Part shown: positions 51,548-59,937 of the stretch, piece after piece
How the letters are laid out: each line of letters begins with the position of its first letter
Position numbering within the stretch: position 1 is the stretch's first letter
Source of the DNA: Lachnospiraceae bacterium MD335
Lineage (GTDB): Bacteria > Bacillota > Clostridia > Lachnospirales > Lachnospiraceae
Length of the DNA: 64,000 nucleotides
Assembly: GCA_000403335.2 (NCBI GenBank)
Contig: KE159629.1
Span: 831,838 to 895,837, forward strand
Direction of reading: 5' to 3'
Translations under genes and position numbers: made by a program
The notes under the pieces: generated by a model
The model's database searches: none
Seen by the model: the letters and a program-made list of their open reading frames with translations, nothing else
Told to the model about the DNA's origin: nothing

Positions 51548-53167
51548 ATGTACAAATTATTGATTATTGACGACGAACCTTTGGTTCAGGCTGGAATACG
51601 CTCCATGCTTTCATGGGAGGAGCTTGGCATCAGTGTGTGCGGTATCGCCGCAAACGGACAGGCTGGCTGGGAGCTGATGGAGCTGGAACAGCCCGATATT
51701 ATTATTACGGACGTCAAAATGCCGATTATGTCGGGACTGGAACTCTTGAAAAAGACACGTGACAATTATCCGCAGAAGGATTATCCCGCCTTTATTATTC
51801 TGACAAGCTATGAGGAATTTCAGATGGCAAAGGAGGCGCTGACATATCATGCCGCCGATTATCTTGTCAAAATCGAGCTTACGCCGGAGCTGTTAAAGGC
51901 GTCCGTCCTGCGCGCAATTGAGCACATGGATAAAACATCAGTTCTCTCCATTCAGAAAAACGAACTGTCCTCCGCCGACCTGCAGATGCTGCGTGAAAAG
52001 TTTTTCATTCGCCTGCTGCACAATCTCTACGACTCCGCGGAGCAGTTTACGCTCTTGATGCAGGACTTGGACATTCCGTTTTCCTATGCGGCTTATCAGT
52101 GCTGCTATTTTGAAATGCGCAATCCTAGTGTGGACGCGATGGACATTCAGCGGCAAATTGTCCTGTACACCAACTCGTATCAGCTTTTGCAAAAGCTTGC
52201 CGAAAAATATCTCGCCGAACAGCAGATGAGCGCCTACTTTGTGACGCTTGACCGAAAGCACGGCAGCATCATTTTACTGTACGATACTGCTCCAAACGAC
52301 GGCAATGACGCGCGGATTGCCTCTTATCTGCAGCAAATCTGCACGTCGCTTGTAAGCTACTATCAGACCTCCATGAAAATCGGCATCGGAACCGTTGTGA
52401 ACGAACCGCTCTCCATTTCCGACTCATATCAGAACGCCCGCGCCGCGTTTGCAAGCATTACAACGCCGGCAGGCATTGCCTGCAGTTGTGACATTGCACC
52501 CGATAGCTGCATGATTTTCAACCTTTCCGTTATCAAGGACGATTTGAGCCGCGCCTTTTCCGAATACGACGAAGCGCTGCTGCAAACAGTTCTCAATCAG
52601 GTCATCGCACTGTTTGAGGAGCACCCGACCCACTATGTGCAGGCGCTTGACGCGGCGTGCAACCTGCTCTTTTTATCCATTTCGCTGATGCCAAACGGCG
52701 AGGAATTATTGTCCGCACTCTTTGCGGATTATCCTGACGGATACCGCTCCATTTACCGTCAGAACACGACAGAGCAGGTGATTTGCTGGCTTCGCCAGTT
52801 TGGCGACAGGCTCTGCCAAAGCTTTGTGGCACATAAAAAAGAGCATCGTCATCATATTGTGGACAATGTCAAAAAATATATTGAAATGCATGTGACGCAG
52901 AAACTCAACTTAAACGACGTCGCGGCAATCTACGGCATTTCACCCAATTATCTAAGCTCTTTATTTAAAAAATATAATTCCTGCGGATACTCCGAATATA
53001 TTACGGAGCGCAAGATTGCGGAAGCGAAACGCATGATGCAGGAGGGAAACGTGAAAATCTATGAAGTTGCAGATGCATTGGGATTTGAGAGTGCTTTTTA
53101 TTTCAGCAAGGTATTTAAAAAGGTGGAAGGAATTACGCCTACGGAATATTTAAACAGATTGGAGTGA
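51548..53167 (+). CDS. YesN-type AraC-family response regulator
   Basis: A 539-residue regulator with an N-terminal receiver domain (1-120; acidic pair DDE at 8-10, phospho-Asp55 in IITDVKMPIM, Lys near 110), a middle region of unknown function, and a C-terminal AraC DNA-binding pair of helix-turn-helices (LNLNDVAAIYGISPNYLSSLFKKYN and KIYEVADALGFESAFYFSKVFKKVEGITPTEYLNRLE). It is the partner of the kinase and divergent from the sugar operon, which it likely activates on sensing the substrate. The start follows CGGAGGTAACTG. Confidence 0.95.
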   Translation: MYKLLIIDDEPLVQAGIRSMLSWEELGISVCGIAANGQAGWELMELEQPDIIITDVKMPIMSGLELLKKTRDNYPQKDYPAFIILTSYEEFQMAKEALTYHAADYLVKIELTPELLKASVLRAIEHMDKTSVLSIQKNELSSADLQMLREKFFIRLLHNLYDSAEQFTLLMQDLDIPFSYAAYQCCYFEMRNPSVDAMDIQRQIVLYTNSYQLLQKLAEKYLAEQQMSAYFVTLDRKHGSIILLYDTAPNDGNDARIASYLQQICTSLVSYYQTSMKIGIGTVVNEPLSISDSYQNARAAFASITTPAGIACSCDIAPDSCMIFNLSVIKDDLSRAFSEYDEALLQTVLNQVIALFEEHPTHYVQALDAACNLLFLSISLMPNGEELLSALFADYPDGYRSIYRQNTTEQVICWLRQFGDRLCQSFVAHKKEHRHHIVDNVKKYIEMHVTQKLNLNDVAAIYGISPNYLSSLFKKYNSCGYSEYITERKIAEAKRMMQEGNVKIYEVADALGFESAFYFSKVFKKVEGITPTEYLNRLE

Positions 53168-53190
53168 CCGCTTTGCGCTGTCACTCCTTT
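53161..53190 (+). terminator. Terminator of the kinase/regulator operon
   Basis: GGAGTGAC/GTCACTCC stem with an 11-base loop and a short T-tract; it includes the stop codon. Confidence 0.65.
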
Positions 53191-53211
53191 GCTTATTCCG
53201 TGATTCGTGAT

Positions 53212-53679
53212 TTATTCTTCGTCCTTTAATCCGACATAAATATGAATTTCCGCATCGTCCATGCGATCATCCTGGTATTCCTCAAAGTCACATTGAAATG
53301 TTCTTGGCAAGTTCATGTTCCAAATCTCCTGCCATGCCGCGGCGACTGCCTGTACCATATCGCCGTGAATGACAAACTTCGCGTATCTGCCTGCTGGGAT
53401 TTTGCAGACAGTGTATTCGCCTGTTTTCGGTGCACTGTTTGTTTCACAGGCAACCACTGCCGTGTAATCCGCCTTTTCGTCGGCTGCAAAATCGGTATAA
53501 ATGCCGAGTGCTTTCTGGTTTGCTTTGTCTGCGATTGCGGTATAAATTCCCTCATTGAAAAAGCGCTGCCAAAGACCTCCGATAACGGCTCCCATGTCGG
53601 GAGAAGCATTGTTTGTGCGCGCCGAAACGCCTACCGCAATTTTTTCGTTTAATGTTACAATTTCGTATTCCATATTCAT
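53212..53679 (-). CDS. GyrI-like/AraC effector-binding domain protein
   Basis: A stand-alone effector-binding domain of 155 residues with the Bac_rhamnosid/GyrI-like pattern: an N-terminal EYEIVTLNEKIAVGVSARTNN, the middle GLWQRFFNEGIYTAIADK, and the closing GDMVQAVAAAWQEIWNMNLPRTF with EIHIYVGL. Members bind small molecules and may act with a separate regulator or as gyrase inhibitors. The start is uncertain by two codons (ATG at 53679 or 53673), both near AAGGAAGG. It converges toward the polysaccharide locus but is independent of it. Confidence 0.85.
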   Translation of the reverse strand: MNMEYEIVTLNEKIAVGVSARTNNASPDMGAVIGGLWQRFFNEGIYTAIADKANQKALGIYTDFAADEKADYTAVVACETNSAPKTGEYTVCKIPAGRYAKFVIHGDMVQAVAAAWQEIWNMNLPRTFQCDFEEYQDDRMDDAEIHIYVGLKDEE

Positions 53680-53763
53680 GACCTTCCTTTCATTTGATGG
53701 GTTCATTCTATCAGGTGAATGACGACATCTATGTGTCATGATTCGGAAAAATTCATGTGGTAT

Positions 53764-54528
53764 TTATAAAAATAAGGTATTCTTTTTATAGCCGCTGCAA
53801 GCTTTCTTCAATTTCATACTGCCCGCCATAAGAAGCGCCTTATTGACGCTGCGGGCATTCTGCGGACAGACGGCGATACAGCGCATACAGGAAATACAGC
53901 TTTTTGTGTCCGTCTTACACGGATTGTTGGCGGGAATTGCTCCGACCGGACATTGTTTTGCACAAAGACCGCACCCGACGCAGCCTTTTTGCGCCTGAGG
54001 CTTCATCGGAACACCGCCGTACTCCCGATAAGGACGGTCTCCCGAAAGCGTTAACGGTTCCGATAATTTCCCTGTTTCGATTTTCGCACGGATTTCCTGC
54101 GCAAAACCGGCAAGCTGTGTTTTGTCCTGCGCGTCGGGACGTCCGGCGGCAAACTGGCGCATTATGGAGTGCTCCGCGATGGCGGTAACCGCAGCGATGC
54201 AGGAAAATCCCACATCTGTCAGGGTATCCTGCAGTTCCACAAGCGTATCCTCATATTCCCGGTTTCCGTAGACTGCAATCAGGACTGCACGCGCCCCGTT
54301 TCCTTTCATTTGGCGAAGACGCGACACGGCAATATACGGAACGCGCCCGCCATAGGAAGGAACAGACACAATGCAGATGTCCTGCGCGTCAAATGCATAT
54401 GCAGAAAAATCCGTTTCGCGTTCGCATAAATCAATCTCCGTGCTTTCCGCACAAAATGCGTTTGTAAATATCGCGGATACTTTTTTTGTTCCCCCTGTGG
54501 GGCTGAATAGGATTTGATAAACAGACAT
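53764..54528 (-). CDS. EFR1-type ferredoxin with flavodoxin-like domain
   Basis: A 254-residue electron carrier. The N-terminal half has a flavodoxin-like fold with loop SPTGGTKKVSAIF near residue 10 and VPSYGGRVPYIAVSRL. The C-terminal 70 residues hold two 4Fe-4S clusters: CVGCGLCAKQCPVGAIP and CISCMRCIAVCPQNAR. The ATG follows GGAGCACTATA; in-frame sequence upstream lacks a site. Its redox partner is not shown. A lone gene between the GyrI-like and WYL genes. Confidence 0.9.
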   Translation of the reverse strand: MSVYQILFSPTGGTKKVSAIFTNAFCAESTEIDLCERETDFSAYAFDAQDICIVSVPSYGGRVPYIAVSRLRQMKGNGARAVLIAVYGNREYEDTLVELQDTLTDVGFSCIAAVTAIAEHSIMRQFAAGRPDAQDKTQLAGFAQEIRAKIETGKLSEPLTLSGDRPYREYGGVPMKPQAQKGCVGCGLCAKQCPVGAIPANNPCKTDTKSCISCMRCIAVCPQNARSVNKALLMAGSMKLKKACSGYKKNTLFL

Positions 54529-54587
54529 TATAGTGCTCCTTTTCTCTCTTATTGTTGTGATTTTCAGAAAACCTATTCCAAAATCAG

Positions 54588-55508
54588 TTATGATTCCTCG
54601 TCCGTAAACTGATATTTCCTGCAAATCTCTTTTGCAAACGTGAAAACATCTTCCCGCAGCTGTGCAGGCTCCAACAACTGCGCGCCGTCCCCGAACGACA
54701 CAATCCAATGGACAATACTTTCTTTATCCGCAAAGCCAAACGAAAACAGCAGACTCCCGTCAGACTGCTGCGTAAAACATTCCGCTCCGAATTCATCCAT
54801 TAACCGCCAGCGGTACTGCGGCTCTATCTTCGCCTTCACCTGATACATATCGGGAAGTACCTGCATCCGCGATAAGTCCGGCAACGGCACAGACCGCTTT
54901 TCAAAAGCCGCCCCCACCTGCAAATCCATCATGCGGTTTAGCTTGAACAGGCGAAAATCCCTGCGCTTGGCGCACCACCCCCACACATACCAGCTTGACC
55001 ACTGAAACAGCAGATTGTACGGCTCTATCGTACGATGCGTTTCGCCGCTTGGCGCAAAATAAGAAAACGAAACCGTTCGCGCCGAGAGAATTGCACCGTG
55101 CAGCAATTCGATTTTGGGCGATAATGCTTCCTTGTTCCATGTGGACAGGTCAATCAAAAGATGTGCGTCACCCGGCATCAGACTGGATGCGCCTGCCGAG
55201 AGCTTTTCCATTAACTGCGCGTAGCGGTTTGTGCCGCTCACACTGTCCAGGCTGCGCAGCCCTGCCAAAATCGCCTGCATATCCGATATGCTCAGCAGCG
55301 TTTTGTCAATTTTATAATCTTCCATAATGGAAATGCCGCCGTTTTTCCCCTGCTGCGTCACAAGCGGAATACCCGCCATGCAAAGCGCTTCAATATCCCT
55401 GTTAATCGTGCGGCGCGATACCTCAAACTTTTCCGCAAGATACGGCGCAGTCACTTTTTCTTTCTGTAACAGGATGAATAAAATCCCGATCATTCTGTCA
55501 AGCTTCAT
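54588..55508 (-). CDS. WYL-domain transcriptional regulator (YafY-type)
   Basis: The 306 residues have an N-terminal winged helix-turn-helix (1-60; APYLAEKFEVSRRTINRDIEALCMAGIPL) and a WYL ligand domain (about 130-230, with PYNLLFQWSSWYVWGWCAKRRDFRLFKLNRM) plus a C-terminal WCX region. The WYL family responds to small molecules or nucleic acids. Targets are not known; the neighbouring ferredoxin gene is a candidate. The start follows GGGGGAATCCAAAA. A repeat fragment and a large hairpin lie just upstream of it. Confidence 0.92.
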   Translation of the reverse strand: MKLDRMIGILFILLQKEKVTAPYLAEKFEVSRRTINRDIEALCMAGIPLVTQQGKNGGISIMEDYKIDKTLLSISDMQAILAGLRSLDSVSGTNRYAQLMEKLSAGASSLMPGDAHLLIDLSTWNKEALSPKIELLHGAILSARTVSFSYFAPSGETHRTIEPYNLLFQWSSWYVWGWCAKRRDFRLFKLNRMMDLQVGAAFEKRSVPLPDLSRMQVLPDMYQVKAKIEPQYRWRLMDEFGAECFTQQSDGSLLFSFGFADKESIVHWIVSFGDGAQLLEPAQLREDVFTFAKEICRKYQFTDEES

Positions 55509-55530
55509 TTTTGGATTCCCCCATGCTGCC

Positions 55531-55560
55531 GTAACAGTTCAGCCGTCGGCTTCCTGTTAC
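55531..55560 (+). repeat. MITE-like element, partial copy C
   Basis: Thirty bases match the first hairpin of copies A and B (GTAACAGTTCAGCC then GGCTTCCTGTTAC), with one difference. The rest of the element is missing; the neighbouring bases ATGCAGCC may be a trace of it. Confidence 0.78.
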
Positions 55561-55573
55561 ATGCAGCCAAACA

Positions 55574-55637
55574 CTAGTGTACTGACTGTTTCATATCTGG
55601 CGAAACTCCGCAGAATATGAACTGGTCAGTACACTAG
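55574..55637. repeat. Long imperfect hairpin next to bcp
   Basis: Two 23-base arms (CTAGTGTACTGAC ... TTCATAT and the complement) with three central mismatches and an 18-base loop. The 3' arm supplies the stop codon (TAG) of the peroxiredoxin gene. There is no T-tract, so it is not a simple terminator. Confidence 0.75.
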
Positions 55638-56089
55638 GAAAGCTGTTCCAGCATCTGCGCCGGATTTTCCGCCGCTTTGACCTTTCCGAAGGCTTTGACA
55701 ATCACGCCCTCTTCATCAATCAGATACGTTGTCCGCACCACGCCCATACTGACTTTCCCGTAATTTTTCTTCTCCTGCCACACGTCATACGCCTCAATGC
55801 AGGAACGCTCGGGGTCGGAAAGCAGCGTAAACGGAAGTCCGTACTTCTCCTCGAATTTCTTGTGCGACGCCACGCTGTCCTTGCTCACGCCAAGCACCAC
55901 CGCACCCTTTTCTAAAAACTGCGGATACAGTTCTCCAAAGTTACATGCCTGCTTCGTACAGCCGGGCGTGTTATCCCGCGGATAAAAATATAAAATAACT
56001 TTTTTGCCCCGATACTCCTCTAAGGTATGCATCTGCCCGTTTTGATCAGGCAGGGAAAACGCGGGTGCTTTTGTTCCTGTTTGTAACAT
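55634..56089 (-). CDS. bcp: Thioredoxin-dependent peroxiredoxin (Bcp family)
   Basis: Reduces hydroperoxides. The 151 residues have the AhpC/TSA fold and the peroxidatic cysteine C44 in DNTPGCTKQACNF, with C49 as likely resolving cysteine. Length and VILYFYPRDNTPG match the Bcp subgroup. The start follows AAAGGAGGTACACAAA, a perfect site. Its stop comes from the large hairpin just downstream. Confidence 0.95.
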   Translation of the reverse strand: MLQTGTKAPAFSLPDQNGQMHTLEEYRGKKVILYFYPRDNTPGCTKQACNFGELYPQFLEKGAVVLGVSKDSVASHKKFEEKYGLPFTLLSDPERSCIEAYDVWQEKKNYGKVSMGVVRTTYLIDEEGVIVKAFGKVKAAENPAQMLEQLS

Positions 56090-56104
56090 TTTGTGTACCT
56101 CCTT

Positions 56105-56668
56105 TTAAAACTTGTTGTCTTTTTCCAGTGTTCTATCATCTTTGATACCCATCTGTCTTTGCACGTATTCCAGTTCCTTTTGGTAGATTGGATTGCGCAA
56201 ATCGTACGCGTACGATACGCCCGGCTGGCTTTCCCAAAACGGATCGTTGGAATTTCTCCGGATACACTCTTCAACAATTGTCTTATTGATATGAAAGCTA
56301 AAACTGATACCGCTATATCGAAAATTCTTTTTCAAAAGCGTATTGCCTGCAAACGCCTGAATTCCGCCATATCCGAAGCGTCCGTATCCCCAATCCATTT
56401 GTCAGGAAATGTATGCCGCCCGTCCGTATTCATGTACGGCTCTCCTGCAAAGGACGACGAATAATACGTCTGCCGCGTCGTATAATTCGCAATGCAGATA
56501 CCGCCCCGCTTATCTGTTCCGCCGCTAAATATCGCCGTCAAAAAACAAAATATCCCTTCCGGTAGAAAGCCCCGGTTTCTCGCAGTTATTCGGGATTTCG
56601 ACGCGTTCCCAACGCGGTTCTATCAGCTCCAGTCCGAAGTATTTTCGTTGTTCATTTGTTAGTTCCAT
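56105..56668 (-). pseudogene. Frameshifted remnant of a Firmicutes hypothetical protein
   Basis: Three reading frames in a row carry one apparent protein. Frame one (from ATG 56668): MELTNEQRKYFGLELIEPRW to ILFFDGDI then stop. Frame two: GGICIANYTTRQTYYSSSFAGEPYMN to DGRHTFPDKWIGDT then stop. Frame three: YGRFGYGGIQAFAGNTLL to LEYVQRQMGIKDDRTLE. The fragments resemble a family with the Imm26-like YGYGR pattern, which might be an immunity protein; this is a recollection. At least two frame breaks are present, so the gene is probably dead. A ribosome site (AAGAGGA) remains at the start. Confidence 0.7.
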
Positions 56669-57080
56669 GTACAGAATCCTCTTATCTCAAAACAACAATT
56701 ATAATAGATTAACCTATATTTTGAAATTTATTATACAGCATGATGACTGCATTTTCAAGAAAATGCAATTTGAGTTTCCCCATTTTTAAATTCACCACAA
56801 GTACAGTTGTCCAAATCAGTACCACCGGCTTAGCCGGTGGTTTGAATATTTTATCAGAAAATGTCGGACGCCACAAAATGGTTTTCCGGCTTTTTTATTT
56901 TCCACCTGCTATCCCGCCAAAACAGAGTTAAGATACGACACCATGGAAAGGAGGGATTGGAAAAAGATTCTGCATTATACCAATTGATGGATGCCTCAGT
57001 TGAAATATTCGACATTTCATCCGATACCGCATCCATCTGATTTTATCCACTCCTCGCAAACACCCTATTAGAGAAAAGTC
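56669..57080. other. Gene-poor stretch with one hairpin
   Basis: No convincing gene. It holds an inverted repeat ACCACCGGCT/AGCCGGTGGT (56821-56840), followed by TTTGAATATTTT, of the type found at ends of IS200/IS605 elements, but no transposase is nearby. A minus-strand frame at 56854-57036 (60 codons; opening MDAVSDEMSNISTEASIN) has a plausible GAGGAG site but no family and may be a truncated gene. Confidence 0.5.
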
Positions 57081-57656
57081 TTAATCACGGCTGGTAACTA
57101 CTGCATGCTGCCTCCTATATGTGTCATTATCCTTTTGAGCCAGCTCGCTTTCCACTTGGGCTAATTTTTTCTCCAGCTCTTTGGTCTTTTCCTCATCTCC
57201 AGAAGCTTTTCTGATCTGCTGTTCTAACTGCTGTTTCTTCTTTTTTAATTTCTCAATTTCCCTGTCAACCGCATCAGTATTACCAGTGACTTCTTCTGAA
57301 TCGTCTTCCCGGCGACCCGATTTTACTTTAGGCTGTTCAGCTTTTTTATCTTTTTCAGAGCTGTTGACTCTCACACCTGACTCCCCATTTCTATCTGCAC
57401 CACCCACTTTTTTCGGATCATCATACAGCACTTTCGGATTGCCGTTTTCATCCTTCCCCATATGATATAACCCACTTGGTTTGCTGCCGGACTGCTCGCT
57501 GCTGATATATTCGTCTTTTGGAACCGGAATATTCTCGCTTTTTTTTCCTGTATCCTGCCCCTCTCCAACTTCCTTTGCTTTCTCCCTCTCTTCCTGCAGC
57601 CTTTCCAGATAATCATTATTGTAATCCTTATAATTACTGCTTACTTCCATTGACAT
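57081..57656 (-). CDS. FlxA-like coiled-coil protein, unknown
   Basis: The 191 residues are very charged. The last 65 (NTDAVDREIEKLKKKKQQLEQQIRKA and KELEKKLAQVESELAQ) form a two-helix coiled coil like the FlxA family. The first half is Gly/Ser/Asp-rich and unstructured, with GLYHMGKDENGNPKVLYDDP. No signal peptide. The start follows AGGAGGACAAAATT. FlxA-like proteins are common in Lachnospiraceae, but their job is unknown. It may form an operon with the lipoprotein upstream at 57826. Confidence 0.75.
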   Translation of the reverse strand: MSMEVSSNYKDYNNDYLERLQEEREKAKEVGEGQDTGKKSENIPVPKDEYISSEQSGSKPSGLYHMGKDENGNPKVLYDDPKKVGGADRNGESGVRVNSSEKDKKAEQPKVKSGRREDDSEEVTGNTDAVDREIEKLKKKKQQLEQQIRKASGDEEKTKELEKKLAQVESELAQKDNDTYRRQHAVVTSRD

Positions 57657-57825
57657 AATTTTGTCCTCCTAGTTGAAAAATAATTTTAATCAAACATATC
57701 CACATTTATTTCCATGTTTAAACAGAAACTGAAATGCTCGCCTCCTATTCCGCCGAAACTATCTCTCCCGTTTTTATCTCCATGCACACATAATAATGCC
57801 TAGCCTCCCCTGTCAAATGCCATGA

Positions 57826-58050
57826 TTAGCGCCTCCCCCCCTGCACGTTGGCATCATCCGAATCCCCGTCCAGTTCATCTTCGTCAAGCTGCGGCTCCAC
57901 CGCTATCGGGTCATCATCATAGACTGCCGAGCCGCCACCCTCAATCTGATGCACGGCATCCGGGGCGGGGCTTCCCTGTGTGGTGCATCCACTGATTGCG
58001 GGAACTACCATTGCCGTAATAAGTAATGCCGATATTCTTCTGACACGCAT
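57826..58050 (-). CDS. Small lipoprotein of 74 residues
   Basis: A lipoprotein signal with lipobox AISGC (lipidated C22) is followed by a 50-residue acidic tail rich in Asp, Glu, Gly and Val. The start follows GGAGGACATGAAAA. Not recognised. It lies 169 bp upstream of the FlxA-like gene on the same strand. Its small size and lipobox make it a likely surface protein. Confidence 0.7.
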   Translation of the reverse strand: MRVRRISALLITAMVVPAISGCTTQGSPAPDAVHQIEGGGSAVYDDDPIAVEPQLDEDELDGDSDDANVQGGRR

Positions 58051-58242
58051 TTTTCATGTCCTCCGATTTCTTTGTATGAACATCTGCCTTTCCCCCATTA
58101 TTGGTAAGCGGTGATTTACTCCATCACTGCGCTCTGCCCAGACCGTCCAGCAAGGTTTGTTGTGGTTGTTGTGATAAAGTAAAGTTGTTGCAGGAGTGGC
58201 TAATAAGATATAATCAATCCAGAAAGAAAAGAGGTACTTATT

Positions 58243-58446
58243 ATGCCGCAGAATTACACCCCTGAGTTTAAAAAGAAAATTGTCCGCCTCCGTCTGGAGG
58301 AAGGAAGAACAATTAACAGCATTACCACAGAGTATGGTATTTCCAAAGAAACACTCCGCCGCTGGTGCAGGGAAATGAAGGAAGAATGCCGGACAAGGCG
58401 GATTATTATGCCCGGAAAGAAGCACAAAGTGTCATTGCAGGCGTGA
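58243..58446 (+). CDS. IS3-type transposase orfA
   Basis: The 67 residues are the helix-turn-helix component of an IS3-type transposase: YTPEFKKKIVRLRLEEGRTINSITTEYGISKETLRRWC. The family's normal orfA is about 90-100 residues, so this is shortened at its end. It starts at ATG after GAGGTACTTATT. In IS3 elements orfA overlaps orfB for a frameshifted fusion; here the core of orfB is missing, so it cannot transpose on its own. Confidence 0.8.
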   Translation: MPQNYTPEFKKKIVRLRLEEGRTINSITTEYGISKETLRRWCREMKEECRTRRIIMPGKKHKVSLQA

Positions 58447-58826
58447 CAGACCGCCAGATTACGGGCATCCCTGCCATCCAGACTTTGAAGAAAGCGCTGG
58501 AATCACAGCCGCGAACCAGCGGAGAACTGATACTCCACAGCGGCCAGGGCTCCCAGTATACGTCAAAGGCATTTGTAGAATTCTGTGAATCTGTCCATGT
58601 GACACAGAGTATGGGCAAAGCAGGATATCCATATGACAACGCCCCTATGGAAAGGTATTTCAATACATTGAAAAATGAATGCGTGAATCTGTACGATTTC
58701 CAGACAGAGGAGGCGCTGTATCAGGCAGTGGAAGAATTTGCTTATGTCACGTATAATCATAATCACATCCGCCCTCACAGCTATAATGGATACCGCACCC
58801 CTTATCAGGTACGGTTTGCATCCTAA
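58443..58826 (+). pseudogene. IS3-type transposase orfB remnant (C-terminal part of the DDE domain)
   Basis: The remnant keeps ITGIPAIQTLKKALESQPRTSG, HSGQGSQYTSKAFVEFCE and the final catalytic Glu in NAPMERYFNTLKNE, followed by TYNHNHIRPHSYNGYRTPYQVRF. Family members read HSDxGSQYTS; here the second catalytic Asp of the DDE triad is Gly. The first Asp and the N-terminal half of orfB are absent. It is inactive. Confidence 0.85.
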
Positions 58827-59079
58827 ATATAAAAGCTGATTTTTTTAGCCATAAGCGTTACAAAAATGCTTGACCACAACAGATTGCTATCTTCACCGCA
58901 TCAATCTCCTGCCATAAATTATATCGGATTATAGGGCATCCTATCAAATCCCCTTGCACGAAACTCCCATAAATTGCACGAAACGACTATAAGCACAAAC
59001 GCAAACCGCCGTGTAAGCATATTACCTCTTATCCCCTGCTTTTGTGTATTTCCTTTCTTATTGCTTTTTAATTCTATTT

Positions 59080-59271
59080 TTACTTGTCATATACCCAAAT
59101 ACTATTAATCTGCGTTTCAATTTCGCTGAATGCCCATCTCCTGCCGCTCCTTGCTACACAGTTAGGATCGTTTACCATAAATTCCTCGTTATCATACCCA
59201 TATATGACAATATAGTGACCGGATATCGTGAAGTCCCCTTTCTGCCACCTGCTACCATCCATGTTCCTCAC
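59080..59271 (-). pseudogene. C39-peptidase-like C-terminal fragment
   Basis: A 63-residue piece with GHYIVIYGYDNEEFMVNDPN and a closing FSEIETQINSIWVYDK, the catalytic His/Asp end of the peptidase C39 or C39_2 fold. It has no signal or Cys half and only a GTG start, just eight bases after the stop of the ABC ATPase gene, so it looks like the tail of a broken gene. C39 peptidases often process bacteriocins next to ABC genes. Confidence 0.6.
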
Positions 59272-59279
59272 AATCGTAT

Positions 59280-59927
59280 CTAATTTTCCCCGATGTCTGT
59301 GTCATCTGCGATTTTCCCTTTCTTTAACCGCAAAACAACATCCGCCTGCTCTGCCAGTTCCCTGCTGTGGGTAACTACAACCACGCATTTTTCCTGTTCA
59401 TGAGCCAGTTTCTGAAAAATGGATATGATCTCATTCGCGGTATCCTCGTCCAGATTTCCTGTCGGTTCATCCGCTAACAGGATGGGCGCCTTGCTCGCCA
59501 GTGCCCTTGCAATGGCTACCCTCTGCTGCTGACCTCCGGACAACTGCATCACATTTCTTTTCCGCTGCGCCTCATCAATGCCCATCTGCGCCAGCAATTC
59601 TTCCGCATCGGCTTTCCCACCTAACTTTACATTTTCAACCGGCGTTAAATAGTCGATCAGATTATAATTTTGAAAGACCAGTGAAACATGATCCTTTCGA
59701 TGTGCATTTAATCCCCTTTGCAGAATATCCTCTCCTGCAACGCAGACAGTCCCCTCAACCGGCACATCCAGCCCCGCCAGCAAAGATAAAAGCGTTGTTT
59801 TTCCTGAACCGCTGGAACCTAAAATGGCATACATAACACCCTTCTTAAATTGGTAAGTTACATGATTCAGAATCGTCTTATCTTTCTGTGATTTATAATA
59901 ATATGAAACATCCTTTAACTCTAACAT
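59280..59927 (-). CDS. ABC transporter ATP-binding protein (MacB/LolD type)
   Basis: A 215-residue ATPase with Walker A GSSGSGKTTLLSLL (37-50), Q-loop, signature LSGGQQQRVAIARAL, Walker B ILLADEPTGNLDEDT and H-loop VVVVTHSREL. The subgroup is the MacB/LolD/FtsE-like class that works with FtsX-like permeases. It lies 10 bp after the second permease gene. Together these four genes form an efflux or signalling ABC unit, possibly for antimicrobial peptides. The start follows AAAGGAGGCTGT. Confidence 0.93.
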   Translation of the reverse strand: MLELKDVSYYYKSQKDKTILNHVTYQFKKGVMYAILGSSGSGKTTLLSLLAGLDVPVEGTVCVAGEDILQRGLNAHRKDHVSLVFQNYNLIDYLTPVENVKLGGKADAEELLAQMGIDEAQRKRNVMQLSGGQQQRVAIARALASKAPILLADEPTGNLDEDTANEIISIFQKLAHEQEKCVVVVTHSRELAEQADVVLRLKKGKIADDTDIGEN

Positions 59928-59937
59928 ACAGCCTCCT

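Larger units (their letters stand above)
58158..58881 (+). mobile_element. Internally deleted IS3-type insertion sequence
   Basis: About 724 bp bounded by imperfect inverted ends: TGTTGTGGT on the left and its complement on the right, with a shared TGGCTAA further in. It contains an intact small transposase orfA and the last third of orfB. A full IS3-type element is about 1.2-1.5 kb, so the middle of orfB is lost. Target duplications were not seen. Confidence 0.72.

Noticed and set aside
56821..56843. IS200/IS605 element suggested by the ACCACCGGCT hairpin
   Set aside because: Only one hairpin is present and no Y1 transposase or TnpB-like gene is in the neighbourhood; kept only as a note on the gap.
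58054..58425. Minus-strand frame of 123 codons across the left end of the IS element
   Set aside because: It runs through the inverted end and orfA on the opposite strand and has no ribosome site or family.
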